Below the pieces are notes generated by a model, which did no database searches, was not told the origin of the DNA, and worked only from the letters and a program-made list of their open reading frames with translations. The translations under genes were made by a program, and so were the position numbers. From Tulasnella sp. 424 (taxonomy: Eukaryota; Basidiomycota; Agaricomycetes; Cantharellales; Tulasnellaceae): a stretch of 64,000 nucleotides of DNA. The stretch lies in assembly GCA_019633425.1 (NCBI GenBank), contig WSUB01000004.1, forward strand, positions 496,001 to 560,000, in the 5' to 3' direction. Positions within the stretch are counted from its first letter, which is position 1, and every line of letters starts with the position of its first letter. Shown in pieces: positions 48,115 through 58,809 of the stretch.

Positions 48115-50378
48115 TCAGACAACTAAGATGGACGCGCCACCATCGGCTGTCACTCGGCGACGTGTCTTGACGATCAGGTAACGACGACCAAAAATCTTCC
48201 TTTCTGGCTTGTCCATTCCATGGGCTTGGAAGACACCAAGACCTGCGGGTGCAAGCACTAGAGCTTGACCGGTCTATGCGTGCAGCCAAGTTCAGGTTAG
48301 GGTCGAAACTCTTGATATTCATCAAGCAGACAACTTACCTGAAGCTGTACGACTGCGTCGAAAGCCTCGTCACCAAAGTCAGACGATACATGCTTTGCGA
48401 GATGGTTAAACCACGTTATTGAGCTGAAGCGATGCATAATAGTAATGCTGCAGAGGTCGAGCAGGGCCTCGGGAACAACGGTCGGTTCCTAATTAAAGAT
48501 TTATGGTCAGCCTTGGAGTGGTAGAGCGTCGTTCTGCGGGTATCGAACCTGTGTGCTCAGAATGAGTCGCGTCCCTAGATGGCGTTGTTGTCGCACGATC
48601 GAAAGCAGGGTTTGGGTTAAGACTTCAGAGCCTTGGTCTTTTGTTAGGTACTGATTTAAAAGATACTCGTAAGAGGCTTGCGTGACCCGCTGGATTCACA
48701 ACACGCACCTTGTGGGCCTCGTCGACGACTAGGACCTTTCCCGTATCGACCTTGGCGCGAATGAATAGCCTAGTGATGATCTCGAAAAGCGAACAGGCGC
48801 CAGCAGCGTTGATGAACGGATCGGTGAGGTCGATTATGGTGACCTCTCCAGCCTTGAACCGAGCCCTTTTGCCGTCATGTTCCAAGAACGACTCAAGGAG
48901 GGAAAGACGCTGGTCGCACATCGCCTTTTGGGCTGGGTTAAAGGTCTGTGCTCTCTCTTCTAGCTTGAGCTTGAAACGTGTGTAGGTAAATGTCTCGCCA
49001 AGTTCTCGAAGGATGTTCTGCAGCATAAAATCACCGTTAGTTCCGATAAGACGTTCGAGGGACGACTGGAGAGCCGTACTAGAATAATCTGCACGTAAAG
49101 CGGTGGTTCGTTGTTTGACGAGACCGACATCATGGACAGGATGCTCTTCGCGTCTAGTTCTGCATGATAGATTTTCAACGGCAGTACTTGCACCTTCTTT
49201 CCGAATGCCGCCTGGTAGAGCCTCCACATGGTGTTGTACTGCGTTGGGGAGACGAAGACGGTGATCGGAGGTGGCTTGACGTTTGGATCGGTAGTTAGAC
49301 ATTGGTAAGCCGCCTCGCAAGGTTGAGCTCCAGCACCGCTCTCGCCAAAGTGAAGGACCAAGGCGCTAAGAGGTTTTGGGAGTATACCGAGACGAGGATC
49401 ATTGGCTATCAGCATAGATTCGAGCATGACCCCGACTGTATGGGATTTGCCGCTGCCTTGGACACCGCACACCACCGCTGAGAAGGGAGCGTTCTAGAGA
49501 AAATACTCATGAGATGAATCGGGCACAGTATATTATTTAAGATTCTGTGCGCACCGTATTTAGATATATGCGCTTGTCTTTATGGACTTCCATCGACCCT
49601 TGAGCACTGTGATCAGCAAAAACGCGTGAGCAAGATTAACTTGGACGAGAAACGCGACGAGACTCACTGAACAGATACGATGGACCCGAGTACCCCGTAC
49701 TGTGGAACATCTTTCGCCAGCCCACCATCATGCTCGAAGGCGTCTCGCGTGATCAATGGAGCGGTGACAACTTGGTGTGAGGTCTTATCTTCTTTAACCT
49801 GACCTTCTAATAAGTCAAATTCGGGGGACTGGCCGTATTATCAGCACCTAGTGAGAAGGAGGTCTTAGGTTTGCAGGAAAACCTACCACTTTGGATTTCC
49901 TTGACACCGGTGTTGGGGATGCCACGGCAGTCGTAGCTGCGCTTGTAGCGGATGAGGACGTCTTAGCGGTTGAAGTCGAGGCTGTAGAGTTTGGAGTGTT
50001 GGAATGAGACGTAGCATGTGGGGCCACAGGGGTATGAACGGGATGGGGTTGGGTCGATCCTGGGTTTGTTGTTGGATTGGATCCGGACACGGAAGCGTTC
50101 GCAGATGCGTGAGCTTGTTGTTTAGCTTTCTTCTTCTTCTTCTGAGATGATGAAGTTTCTTGAGGTTGGGCCGTGCCACCGGGAGCGGGAGGCGGATTGT
50201 TTGCGCTGGCCTGGGGTTGCTTCGGTTTCTTCTTTTTTAAGGCTGGCAGAGGCTGTTCGGCAGCCAATGGTGACCAAGTAGGCCCAGGGGTAGGTAATGG
50301 TGACCACGTAGGTGCAGGGGAAGTGGTGACTGAATGACCATCAGAGATAGTAGCTGTTCCTGAATTCTTTTTGACCAT
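48115..50378 (-). CDS. HerA/FtsK-like P-loop ATPase
   Basis: Eight exons (50378-49887, 49828-49668, 49606-49555, 49493-49125, 49065-48709, 48650-48549, 48488-48339, 48273-48115) encode 613 residues. The first 160 are low-complexity (Pro, Ser, Thr, and Lys-rich KKKKKAKQ). The core has Walker A GVQGSGKSH at 245-253, Walker B VLVVDEAHK at 469-477 and a sensor-like strand TRLILSTQEPTVVPEALLD. This order, with STQ-P after Walker B, is that of the HerA/VirD4/FtsK (DUF853-like) ATPases, which pump DNA or peptides in prokaryotes. Similar genes occur in fungi, mostly annotated only as P-loop NTPases; no function is known to me. It ends convergently with GLC3, 237 bases apart. Confidence 0.78.
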
Positions 50379-51551
50379 TTGGGAAGCGGTGCTGAGTTGG
50401 GATCTAGTGAGGTTGGGGAATGAGTGCGAGGGGGTGTTAGCAGCTATCAGGAACAGTATCAGAGACGTGGAATAAGATGATATTTAAGAGAAGTGGTATA
50501 TATAGCGGTGGCCGTTACAGCCTCCCCGCAAAAGGGAGGTTTGAGGCGTGAGTGGCATTTTCCTAATTCGGAAATTTGTGGTCCTCCAAGCAGGGCCATA
50601 CACATGAAGTAGCCTCATGGCTCGAAGGAGTCAACCAACAGGAGCAACATCAGAATAACTCCCCCAGATAGCTGCATATTTGACGGTCCTCAAAGAGAGG
50701 GGTGGGTTATGCGAACAGGGACTATGGGCAGCTCCACTTAGGGCGTGGAATTTGGGCGAGCCCGGAGCATGAACTCCCGCGATCGACGGAAATAAAGTGT
50801 CTAGAGCACGAGAATTTGTCGAAAACGTAGTAACTTACATGTGAGGACGGAGATTTGGGTGGTTTGACCGACGTTAAGGGGGAGGGCAGGAGTGGGCGAA
50901 AAGTAGGAAGTGGAAGGAAGACTAAGCACTGCAGACGGCGGTGAACTTATATAATATCACAAGTCCCACGACACGGTGTCGGATGCCAGATGGGGCAAAA
51001 TAGTGGCATTATACATATTTTTTTCCCCACTTCGTAATATCATATCAGACCGAGTGTTTGGAATTTTGGAAATATCTCAACAAATAAATAAATCAAAATT
51101 CCCGTATGCATCTCACTTATAACAATATGAATGCTTGCGAAACACAGAGCTTGAATGGTGATCTTTGCTCCCGGCCGGCGACTCTCATCGGACTTCAAGG
51201 GAACCCAATTTTCAAGCATTTAAGAGAACCCGATCGATGAGGATCTTCTCATGTTACATATGAATCGTCCTTAAAATACGTGGGCGTAGAAGAGTAGATC
51301 GTCGTGACGGGTGGGTAGTACCTCAGTGCAATTTAGACCGATACGTTCATTCAGGGCCTTGGCCGCGATTCGAATCTGGACTCACGTCCACCGCTCCCGC
51401 TCGACTTGACTCCTCACTTCCACCACATCCTCCTCCAGACAACGACTACCTCATACCCAATACTCTCCTGCTATCTTGGATACACTCCCTGGGAAGCTAT
51501 CAACCCAACCTAACTCATTTTACTGACTCGAACGACAAAAATTACATCGCA
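50379..51551. other. Divergent intergenic region (ATPase / SUP35)
   Basis: About 1.2 kb between divergent genes. AT-rich with T and A runs near 51015-51120, and a CT-rich leader (51390-51480) just before SUP35. A GTAAGT donor on the minus strand near 50836 may mark a 5' UTR intron of the ATPase gene. No further coding exon is recognised. Confidence 0.45.
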
Positions 51552-54183
51552 ATGTCCGGCCCAGGAGGTTTGAACCCAGGTGCAGCATCATGGACCCCAG
51601 GCCAGCCGTTTGTCCCCTCGGCTCAGCGCCAACAGCAGCAGCAACAGCAGCCGGGGGGTGACCCGACAGGACAATTTGGTGGGAATCCTTATGGACAGCA
51701 GCCTCCGTATGGCTACTACGGCGGTCAGCCTGGTGCACCGTACGGCAATCAGGGAGGGTATCCTTACGGTGGTCCACCAGGCCCAGGAGGCCCAGGAGGT
51801 CCGGGAGGTCCGGGAGGAGGATACAACCAGTATGGAGGATACAATGCACAGAGAGATTACTATCGCCCACAACAGCAAGGGGCCTATGTACCACCGCAAC
51901 AACGTTTCCAGCAACAACAGCAGCAGCAGCAATATCCTCCAGCCCAACCAGCTCAACCCCAACCCGCACGAGACATCGCTCCTACTCCTCCATCTCAACC
52001 TGCTGCCGAGGCTGACAAGCCTGCAGCACAGACCGTTCGCCTAAACATTGGAGGAGGGAGCGGAACTGCCGCGCCACCTCCAACTGGCAAGACGATCAGT
52101 CTAAACATTGGAGGAAGTTCGACCCCTCCGACGTCCGCCAAGACGGAAAAACCAGCCTCTACTACCATCAAGCTCAACATTGGAGGAGCAAGTCGATCCG
52201 GCACCGCGACTCCCGCCCGCCAACCTACCGAGCCAACATCCGGCACGACTACCCCCAAGAAAACTACAGAAGCGTCAGAGGAAGCCGAGGCGGCCTCCGC
52301 TTCTGCGGGTGTTTCCAAAAAGGCGATGAACTTCACCATGGATAAAGCGAAGAACGATGCCGATGCCATCGCTGAGGAGCACGCTCGTCTCGCAGACGAG
52401 GAGACGCTGAAGGACCTCTACGGAGAGAGAGAAAAGGCCGAAGACGCCAATTGTACGCAGTTCGCCCCGTTACTCTTCTGAAGTGCCGGATGACTGAGAC
52501 TTTCTTCACAAACCAGCCAAACAGCACCTCAACATTGTCTTCATTGGTCACGTCGACGCCGGAAAGTCTACTATGGGTGGTCAGCTCCTCTACCTCTGTG
52601 GTATGGTAGACAAACGCACCATGGAGAAGTACGAAAAGGAGGCAAAAGAAGCTGGTCGAGAGAGCTGGTACTTGAGTTGGGCCTTGGATTCTACGCCTCA
52701 AGAGCGAGCTAAGGTGAGAGAAAGCTCCTGATACCCAGCAGTGCAAGGGGCCTGACTCGAGTTTCTCTCCCAAGGGCAAAACCGTTGAAGTCGGACGAGC
52801 GTACTTTGAGACTACTGCTCGCCGATACACCATCCTTGACGCGCCCGGCCACAAGACATACGTCCCTAGCATGATTTCAGGCGCAGCCCAAGCCGACGTC
52901 GCCGTTCTCGTAATATCAGCTCGCAAAGGCGAGTTCGAGACTGGTTTTGAGAAGGGTGGACAAACTCGGGAGCACATCATGCTGGTCAAAACGGCTGGGG
53001 TCCAAAAAGTCGTCGTAGTTGTGAACAAGATGGACGAGTCAACCGTGGAATGGAGCAAAGAGCGGTTCGACGAGATCGTGACCAAGTTGACGCCCTTCAT
53101 TAAGGGAGCTGGGTTCGACGTCAAGACTGCGGTGACGTTCATCCCTCTCAGCGCGTACACCGGAGTGAACATGAAAGACCCGGATGCAAAGAACAAGATG
53201 CCTTGGTACGAGTAAGTAACGCAGGTTAAAAATACGGCCTCTTCTAGAATTTTTACTCACCGGAACTTGGGGTTACCGTGTAGTGGGCCCTCTCTTTTAG
53301 AACTCCTCGATAATATGCCCATGGTCGACCGAAAGACCACAGGACCTTTGATGATGCCCGTCTCAGAGAAGTATAAGGACATGGGAACGGTAGTGGTCGG
53401 AAAGATCGAGAGCGGGCGCATGCGGAAAGGCGATACCTTGGTCCTCATGCCTAACAAGGTCAGTGAAGGTTTCCCGGTTCAGGTCAAGATTGCCATTTTG
53501 AAATCGCCACTCTAGACCACGGTGGAAGTCGCTGGTATCTTCAATGAGATGGAAGAGGAGGTTGCGTACGCTCTCTCCGGTGACAACGTCCGTGTGCGAC
53601 TCCGTGGCGTCGACGACGAAGACATATCCCCCGGATTCGTTCTAACGACTCCCGGTAAACCTGTCCACTCGGTCAGGCAATTCGAGGCTGAATTGGCAAT
53701 CCTGGATCACAAGAACATTATCTGCGCCGGCTACAATGCTGTCTTGCACGTCCATACAGTCAGCGAAGAGGTTCAGCTGGTCGTAAGTGGCACTCACCGA
53801 CCGGATGCTTGAGCCGAGTGACTTTAGCTGCCATTCTCCTTAGGCTCTACTCCACTACTTCGACAAGAAGACCGGTCGCAAGTCAAAGAAGCCTCCGCAA
53901 TTCGCGAAAAGGGGACAGAAGATCGTAGCTCTCGTTGAAACAGCTGGTCCAATTTGCGTGGAGAGATTCAAAGACTACCCTCAGCTCGGTCGTTTCACCC
54001 TGCGAGACGAAGGCAAGACCGTAGCCATCGGAAAGGTATGTCAGACGAGACTGGTAGACGAAGCAAATACTGACTGTTCCTAATAACTCTCAGATTACGA
54101 AACTCGTCGAGCAAGCAACGGTGGACGGTGTTGCAGAAAGTGTGGCATCGATGTCTTTGGGAGGTGCTGCGGCTGCGGCTTAA
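51552..54183 (+). CDS. SUP35: Translation termination factor eRF3 with prion-like N-terminus
   Basis: Seven exons (51552-52452, 52517-52713, 52775-53211, 53284-53458, 53516-53782, 53844-54035, 54094-54183) encode 752 residues. The N-terminus (1-150) is rich in Gln, Gly, Tyr and Pro, with poly-Gln runs and GG(Y/P) repeats. The M region holds three LNIGG elements (164, 184, 208) and a charged segment. The C-terminus is an EF-1alpha-like GTPase: IGHVDAGKS (310-318), [14 protein letters not shown], then two beta-barrel domains. Known: eRF3 works with eRF1 (Sup45) at stop codons; in yeast the N region forms a prion. [10 protein letters not shown] near residue 7 resembles a PAM2 motif that would bind poly(A)-binding protein. 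All exon phases fit. Confidence 0.97.
51778..51818 (+). repeat. Nine-base minisatellite in SUP35 (Gly-Gly-Pro)
   Basis: Four imperfect copies of a CCAGGAGGC/T-type unit encode a (GPG) run inside the prion-like domain. It is likely to be length-variable. Confidence 0.65.
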
Positions 54184-54320
54184 ACTCGTCTTTTGGCATC
54201 TGTAGAGTATAATCTCGAGTTTGAAATGTGATCTAACGCATGCCATGAAGCCGATAAAGATGATTATGGATGGGGTCTAGAGGAAGGTATTACATGCTGG
54301 AGCTGTACGGGACTCGGACA

Positions 54321-54692
54321 CTACCAGGTAGCCTTCACAACACCGGGAAGCTCTCCCTTCAAAGCCTTTAGGCGGAATTGGTACTAGAGAGGAGATTCGT
54401 GTCATCTTTGCGAATGGAAAGGCGACCTTTGAAGTCTACTCACCCTGCACAATCCCCATTTGCTGAGGATACCTCGTCCTCGCCCAGTCTCCGTGCATCG
54501 ATTTTTAACCGTCGTCGGACGTTGGTATTTGGAGAAGTTGTTCAGCTGGAGCTGAGCTTGGTACCGCACTTGAGGGGGAAGCGTTTCATTGCGAGCGACG
54601 GAAATGTACGCTCGTCGAAGGACTTCCGAGTCCATCACTTCCATACGCGCTTTCACGTCGCGCAGAACGCGTGCATTTTTTCCGAACGGCAT
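54321..54692 (-). CDS. MRP2: Mitochondrial small-subunit ribosomal protein uS14m
   Basis: Two exons (54692-54444, 54383-54321) give 103 residues, a normal uS14m length. Recognised by RNETLPPQVRYQAQLQLNNF, RPTTVKNRCTETGRGRG, WGLCR and the ending KALKGELPGVVKATW. Known: it binds 16S-type rRNA in the mitoribosome head. The ATG at 54692 directly follows a CCTTCAG acceptor-like sequence, so a 5' UTR intron upstream is likely. The gene overlaps the 3' side of SUP35 tail-to-tail (138 bases apart) and is divergent from the small gene at 54960, sharing a 267-base promoter. The duplication that made the transporter array starts inside that promoter (54823) and does not include this gene. Confidence 0.93.
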
Positions 54693-54904
54693 CTGAAGGA
54701 GGATTTCTCGAGTAAGCGTAATGGCAATGCACGCTGATTTGAGGTTGACTGACGGTTAGCGAATGGGATGGTCGAAATTGAGAGAGAGCGAATCGAAGTT
54801 CCCGCGGATTGATTTTTGCCAGACCGCATAGGAATTTCTCGGGTACCTTCTCTCCCTCCCACCAAACTTGTATCCCCGCAGTGGAATGATAATTGGATCG
54901 ACAG

Positions 54905-54955
54905 GTAAGCACATATCTCTGCAGGTTCCAATAATATGTTGACCCTTTACTATAG
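54905..54955 (+). other. 5' UTR intron of the small gene (unit 1)
   Basis: GTAAGC...TATAG, 51 bases, ending four bases before the ATG. A 51-base intron at the same place exists in unit 2 (58400-58450), with GTAAGC and TGCAG conserved although the inside has changed. This supports a real transcript for both copies. Confidence 0.6.
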
Positions 54956-54959
54956 CACA

Positions 54960-55211
54960 ATGCGTCGACCACCTACAGCCTTCCGCCTAACAACCTCACA
55001 ACAACGGTCCTTCGTCTCGTCCCTCTTCCTCCTTACATTCTGTGGCACGGTGGTCACCGTACTGGTGCCATGTCCAGCTCGAAGTCGACGGTCACTGGAG
55101 AGAACCAGCGGAAGTCTCGGATTCGACACCGGCGTCGACGAACCCGTCGCAGTTCCTAAACGACCGCCACGGCAATTCCTGCCAGAACCCCCAGCTAGCA
55201 AGACGTGGTAG
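54960..55211 (+). CDS. Small predicted one-TM protein, unit 1 copy
   Basis: An 83-residue frame preceded by a canonical 51-base 5' UTR intron. The N-terminus MRRPPTAFRLTTSQQRSF is basic, followed by a hydrophobic helix (VSSLFLLTFCGTVVTVLVP) and a CPAR/basic segment, then a Pro-rich tail. This looks like a short membrane protein with a mitochondrial-type basic start. I recall similar short fungal proteins with an RPPTAFRLT..QQR start, but cannot confirm it here. The gene is divergent from MRP2 and convergent with the transporter (101 bases). The copy in unit 2 keeps the intron and most residues. The opposite-strand frame over the same bases has no ATG-intron logic and is taken as a shadow. Confidence 0.6.
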   Translation: MRRPPTAFRLTTSQQRSFVSSLFLLTFCGTVVTVLVPCPARSRRSLERTSGSLGFDTGVDEPVAVPKRPPRQFLPEPPASKTW

Positions 55212-55311
55212 AAACGAAGGAGCATTGTACAATCCTCTATAATGTCTAATACACCAGCCCAAAACCTAGAGGCTAGAGCCCAAACACTCTCTTCTCAACT
55301 TGAACTCCGTC

Positions 55312-57727
55312 TTAGGTCGACGACTCTTGTTGGGTCCTTTTCGCTCGCCGCTGTCGCTCGTGCTCTTCAGCCTCCTCGTGAGACCCCTGCAATGGATTCT
55401 CCTCGATGATCAGCGAAACTATGAGCGTTAGGGCTGCTATGCCCGCTTGAGCGTAAAAGACGGCGCGCAATGCAAGCGCGTAAGACTCGACAGCCGCCTG
55501 TCGAATTGAAGGCTCAAGTTCCGGGATGATTGTGGTCGAATGCCTGGTCAAAACGCCCCAGACTATTAGAACAAGTTGTTGACTACTTCCACTGTAGCCA
55601 TACCGAATGGCATGAATAATTTCGTCGACCCCAGGTCCAGTGATTCGTTGCTCGAGATTCCGTGTAAGGAGAGCTTGGAGCATGGCGCCGCTGCCAGCTA
55701 CGCCAATGACCTGACCCGTGGTTCTAAACAGATACGAAACTGAAAGATTATTAGCAGCCTTTAAAAGCGATATCTGTGGAAACAACTCACTGCCTGTTGC
55801 AACAGCAACGTCCTCTCCGCCAATGGAGGCAGTAAGGGCCTAACAGACAAATGTCAACGAAAATTTGCGCTACATAAAGCAGCCTCCACCCACAGTGAGC
55901 GTCGTTGTGTGGTAGCTTGCTACGCCGAAGCCAGAGAAAACTATATCGATCCAGAAATGCAAGGGATGGCTCGACGGGCTCCAAGATGCGATCAAAGCGC
56001 TACTGAGGACACAAAGTGTTGCACTAAAAAGGGTAAAACTGAAGAGTCTCCCTGTCCATCGCATCCAGATGCCAGCGCAAACGGAGCCGGATGCAAGAGC
56101 CAAGGCGTTGGGTAAAAGGTGCAGCCCAGCGTTCTCTGCGCTGACCAACTTGACAGCTGTAAAATAAATCGGAACGTTATAGAGCTGACATTACAGCCAT
56201 ATTAGAATGAAGGTATTCCTATGCTCGGAAGCCACGTACCATTGAGAACGCGGTAACGGAATTCAGACTGTTCCAGGAGTCCGAGCGTAAGTGCGACCTT
56301 GTCATCAGTCTTGGTCCGCTGCTTACAAGTTAGTGACCGCAACCGCGAAGGGTGTTCGCTGCTTCAAAAGCCTGAGAGGCATGATTGGTTCCTTGGCAAT
56401 CCAGCCTTCCACGTAGACGAATCCGGGCAAAAAGATGGCGCTGAGGGCGAATAATCCCCAAACCCAAGGGTTCTCCCAAGAGAATCCCTCCGCGGTTTTG
56501 AGAGTGATTGCCACTAATAAGCTACCAACTCCAATAACGAGAGTGGTAGAGCCAAAATAGTCAATCCGTGCTGGTTTTTCTCGAGCTGTGTGGTTCTGCG
56601 TCGGTAAATGGACGTTGACAAAGATTGATACGAGAATCATGGAGGCGACAAGGAAGGGGACCTAGACCGACAAAACTGGTCAGCATTAGCAAAGGAAATA
56701 TGGGAACACTGACAAACCTGAACCAGGAATGCCCAACGCCAGCCTATGTGGTCATTGATGAAGCCTCCTAGAGGACCCCCAAGTCCAGCGCCCAGGCCAA
56801 ACAGACTACACCCGACAATAATTAATCAAACGTGACAAGATTGTCGGGTCATTGAACGCCCACTTACACGTTTCCAAATCCTTGATACACGCCTCTTGCC
56901 CTCAAAGGGATCAAATCGGTGGTAGTGATGCTTGAAACTATCATCACACTGAAGCCGATATTCGAAGTCAGTTCCGAACCAGGCTGGATTGCGCTACGGA
57001 AACATACCCTCCACCGCCCATGCCTGCAATCGCACGCGCGGCGATCAAAGCATCCATAGAAGGAGCCAATCCGCAGAGCAGAGTCCCCGTGGCTTCAGAA
57101 ACGGACGAATGAGTTCAGAAGAAGAGCCGGCGACGCTGCACACGCACTGAACAGTACCAAAGCCAAAAGCATGGCATGCTTCCTCCCCATGATGTCGCTG
57201 AGACGTCCGTACAGTGATGTAAAGCAACATACACTGAGCAGGTAGGACGACCCCAAGTAGGAGGACTGGTTAGCACGGTTGAAGTGCGAGCCAATCGACG
57301 TAAGCAGTGTCGCGACAATTGTCTGGAGTGCGGCGTTAGATGTATGTGAAACGACAAAAACTTCAACATGAGCTAAAGCGCACCGAGTCCAAAGCACCAA
57401 GAAAGACTGAAGAACTAAAGTCCCGTGAGATGCAGGCTGCAGAGTTGTATCACCGTTGGCTTACCGGCACTCCACAATGCAGTGAATATCCTTGAATCGA
57501 ATGCCCTTTGTCAGTGCTTCGGAGGCTTAGATGGTATATTCACTAGGTGCTCACCAGATCAACTCTCTAGTTGCTGGCTTGTTCAGAGGCTGGTGACCCG
57601 GTCGCTCCACTGGTGTTGAGACACCGCTGGGGCTTGCGCTGGACGCGGGATTGAGCCCATGGTACGAAGGAACGAGCTGCGTTTGAGCCAACAGTGGTCG
57701 GCTTTCTTCATCGATTGGTGTGGCCAT
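55312..57727 (-). CDS. MFS transporter, DHA2 family, copy 1 (intact)
   Basis: About 13 exons join to roughly 570 residues. The N-tail (MATPIDEESRPLLAQTQ) is cytosolic. Membrane region motifs in order: WIFTALWSAVFLGALDSTIVATLLTSI (DHA family helix 1), YGRLSDIMGRK (motif A), AIAGMGGGGVMIVSS, RGVYQGFGNV, GGPLGGFINDHIGWRW (motif C area), FAVAVTNFLNSVTAFSM/LYNVPIYF, AVATGISYLFRTTGQVIGVAG and a C-terminal helix FYAQAGIAALTLIVSLIIEE. Known: DHA2 members of this type (Vba/Azr-like) move basic amino acids, drugs or siderophore-like compounds; substrate cannot be told. All splice sites follow GT-AG, and no stop or frameshift was found, so this is the likely functional copy. Confidence 0.9.
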
Positions 57728-58454
57728 GTCGACAAGTGATGGCAAACGAAACACGCCGGGTTCCTGTGGTTGGTGGAGGTTAAAAAAACTTCGTGGTGGG
57801 AGATTTTGAAGGCGTGTTGAGGGTCGGGACCAGACGGACGTGTCGCAGAGATGAAAGAAAATGTATCTACCTCAGGCCATCCAAGGCCATCCAGCTAAGA
57901 CATCTCTAAGGCATAAATGTACATGAGAGGCCTCTGATTGCAGTGTTCTATAGATACTGATTCGCATATAGTTACAGATGACACAGACCAACAATGTATG
58001 CGGAGACGCCACAGAAAGCGATGGAGCCAGCTCCGAGGGACCAATACTTGCGCTAAAGCGAAACGAAGAAGCAGGGAGGGGGTCGAACAACAATACGCTT
58101 ATTACTGGCCTTCACTTGCGTTTACCATGTGGTCAAGTATGGCCGTCAGGCGGACCATATCCATCAGCGGCTGCAAACAACCAGCAATCCACGCTTCTCG
58201 GCTGCTGTCGAACTGCCTTACTAGGTGAAGTACCATGCCCTTGCCAGCATTATCCGCTAAGGGACGCTCGCCGCACACTTCGTCAATGTTGTACTTCTTG
58301 CCAGGTTAGATTCGCCGGGACCTGGCAATGAACCGCATAGGAATTTCTCGGGTCCCTTCCCTCCCTCCCACCAAACCTGAATCATAAAAGGATTGACAGG
58401 TAAGCACATATTTTTGCACGCTCCAATAATCTGTGAAGCCTTTATTGCAGCACA
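57728..58454. other. Transporter promoter and unit 1/unit 2 junction
   Basis: The first 380 bases are shared with unit 2 and contain the transporter promoter. The stretch 58108-58331 is unique to this junction. The small-gene promoter of unit 2 starts at 58332. No other feature is recognised. Confidence 0.55.
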
Positions 58455-58670
58455 ATGCGTCGACCACCTACAGCATTCTGTTTAACAACCTCACAACAAC
58501 GGTCCTTCGTCTCGTCCCTCTTCCTCCTTACATCCTGTGGCACGGTGGCCACCGTAATGGTACCATGTCCAGCTCGAGGTCGACGGACACTGGATAGAAC
58601 CAGCGGAAGTCTCGGATTCGACACCGGCGTCGACGAACCCGTCGCAGTTCCTAAACGACCGCCACGGTAA
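58455..58670 (+). CDS. Small predicted one-TM protein, unit 2 copy, shortened by a stop
   Basis: Copy of the 54960 gene: same 5' UTR intron, same MRRPPTAF start, hydrophobic helix and PCPAR segment. A CAA-to-TAA change ends it after 71 residues; unit 1 continues 12 further residues (to ASKTW). Within the helix it has Cys/Ser/Ala changes. Because the lost part is a short Pro-rich tail, the protein could still work; loss of function is not certain. Confidence 0.55.
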   Translation: MRRPPTAFCLTTSQQRSFVSSLFLLTSCGTVATVMVPCPARGRRTLDRTSGSLGFDTGVDEPVAVPKRPPR

Positions 58671-58809
58671 TTCCTGCCAGAACCCCCAGCTAGCAAGAGA
58701 TGGTAGAAACGAAAGAGCATCGTATAATCCTTTATAACGTCTATAAACCAGCCCAACACCTAGAGGCTAGAGCTCAAACATTCTCTTCTTCACTTGAACT
58801 CCGTCCGTC

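Larger units (their letters stand above)
54823..58107. repeat. Tandem unit 1 (small gene + MFS transporter)
   Basis: About 3.3 kb closely repeated at 58332-61598 and, in shortened form, from 61655. Similarity covers the small plus-strand gene, the whole transporter with introns, and about 380 bases beyond its start. The left edge is at ACCGCATAGGAATTTCTCGG; the right edge is at GCTTATTACTG. No transposase, terminal repeat or target duplication was seen, so this looks like ordinary segmental duplication. Confidence 0.9.

Noticed and set aside
48538..48560. tRNA-like B box (GGTTCGATACCC on the minus strand)
   Set aside because: It begins the intron 48489-48548 of the HerA-like gene. No cloverleaf can be formed around it.
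51355..51390. GATTCGAATC, tRNA-like
   Set aside because: Stem bases do not pair; it lies in the SUP35 upstream region.
51520..51998. Two long minus-strand frames
   Set aside because: Shadows of the repetitive Gln/Gly-rich SUP35 exon; composition is simple repeat.
54402..54739. Plus-strand frame over MRP2
   Set aside because: The minus strand encodes an unmistakable uS14m.
54950..55225. Minus-strand frame over the small gene (and its copy at 58442-58759)
   Set aside because: Retained in both units only because the units are similar; it lacks a plausible ATG and splice context, whereas the plus-strand gene has a conserved UTR intron.
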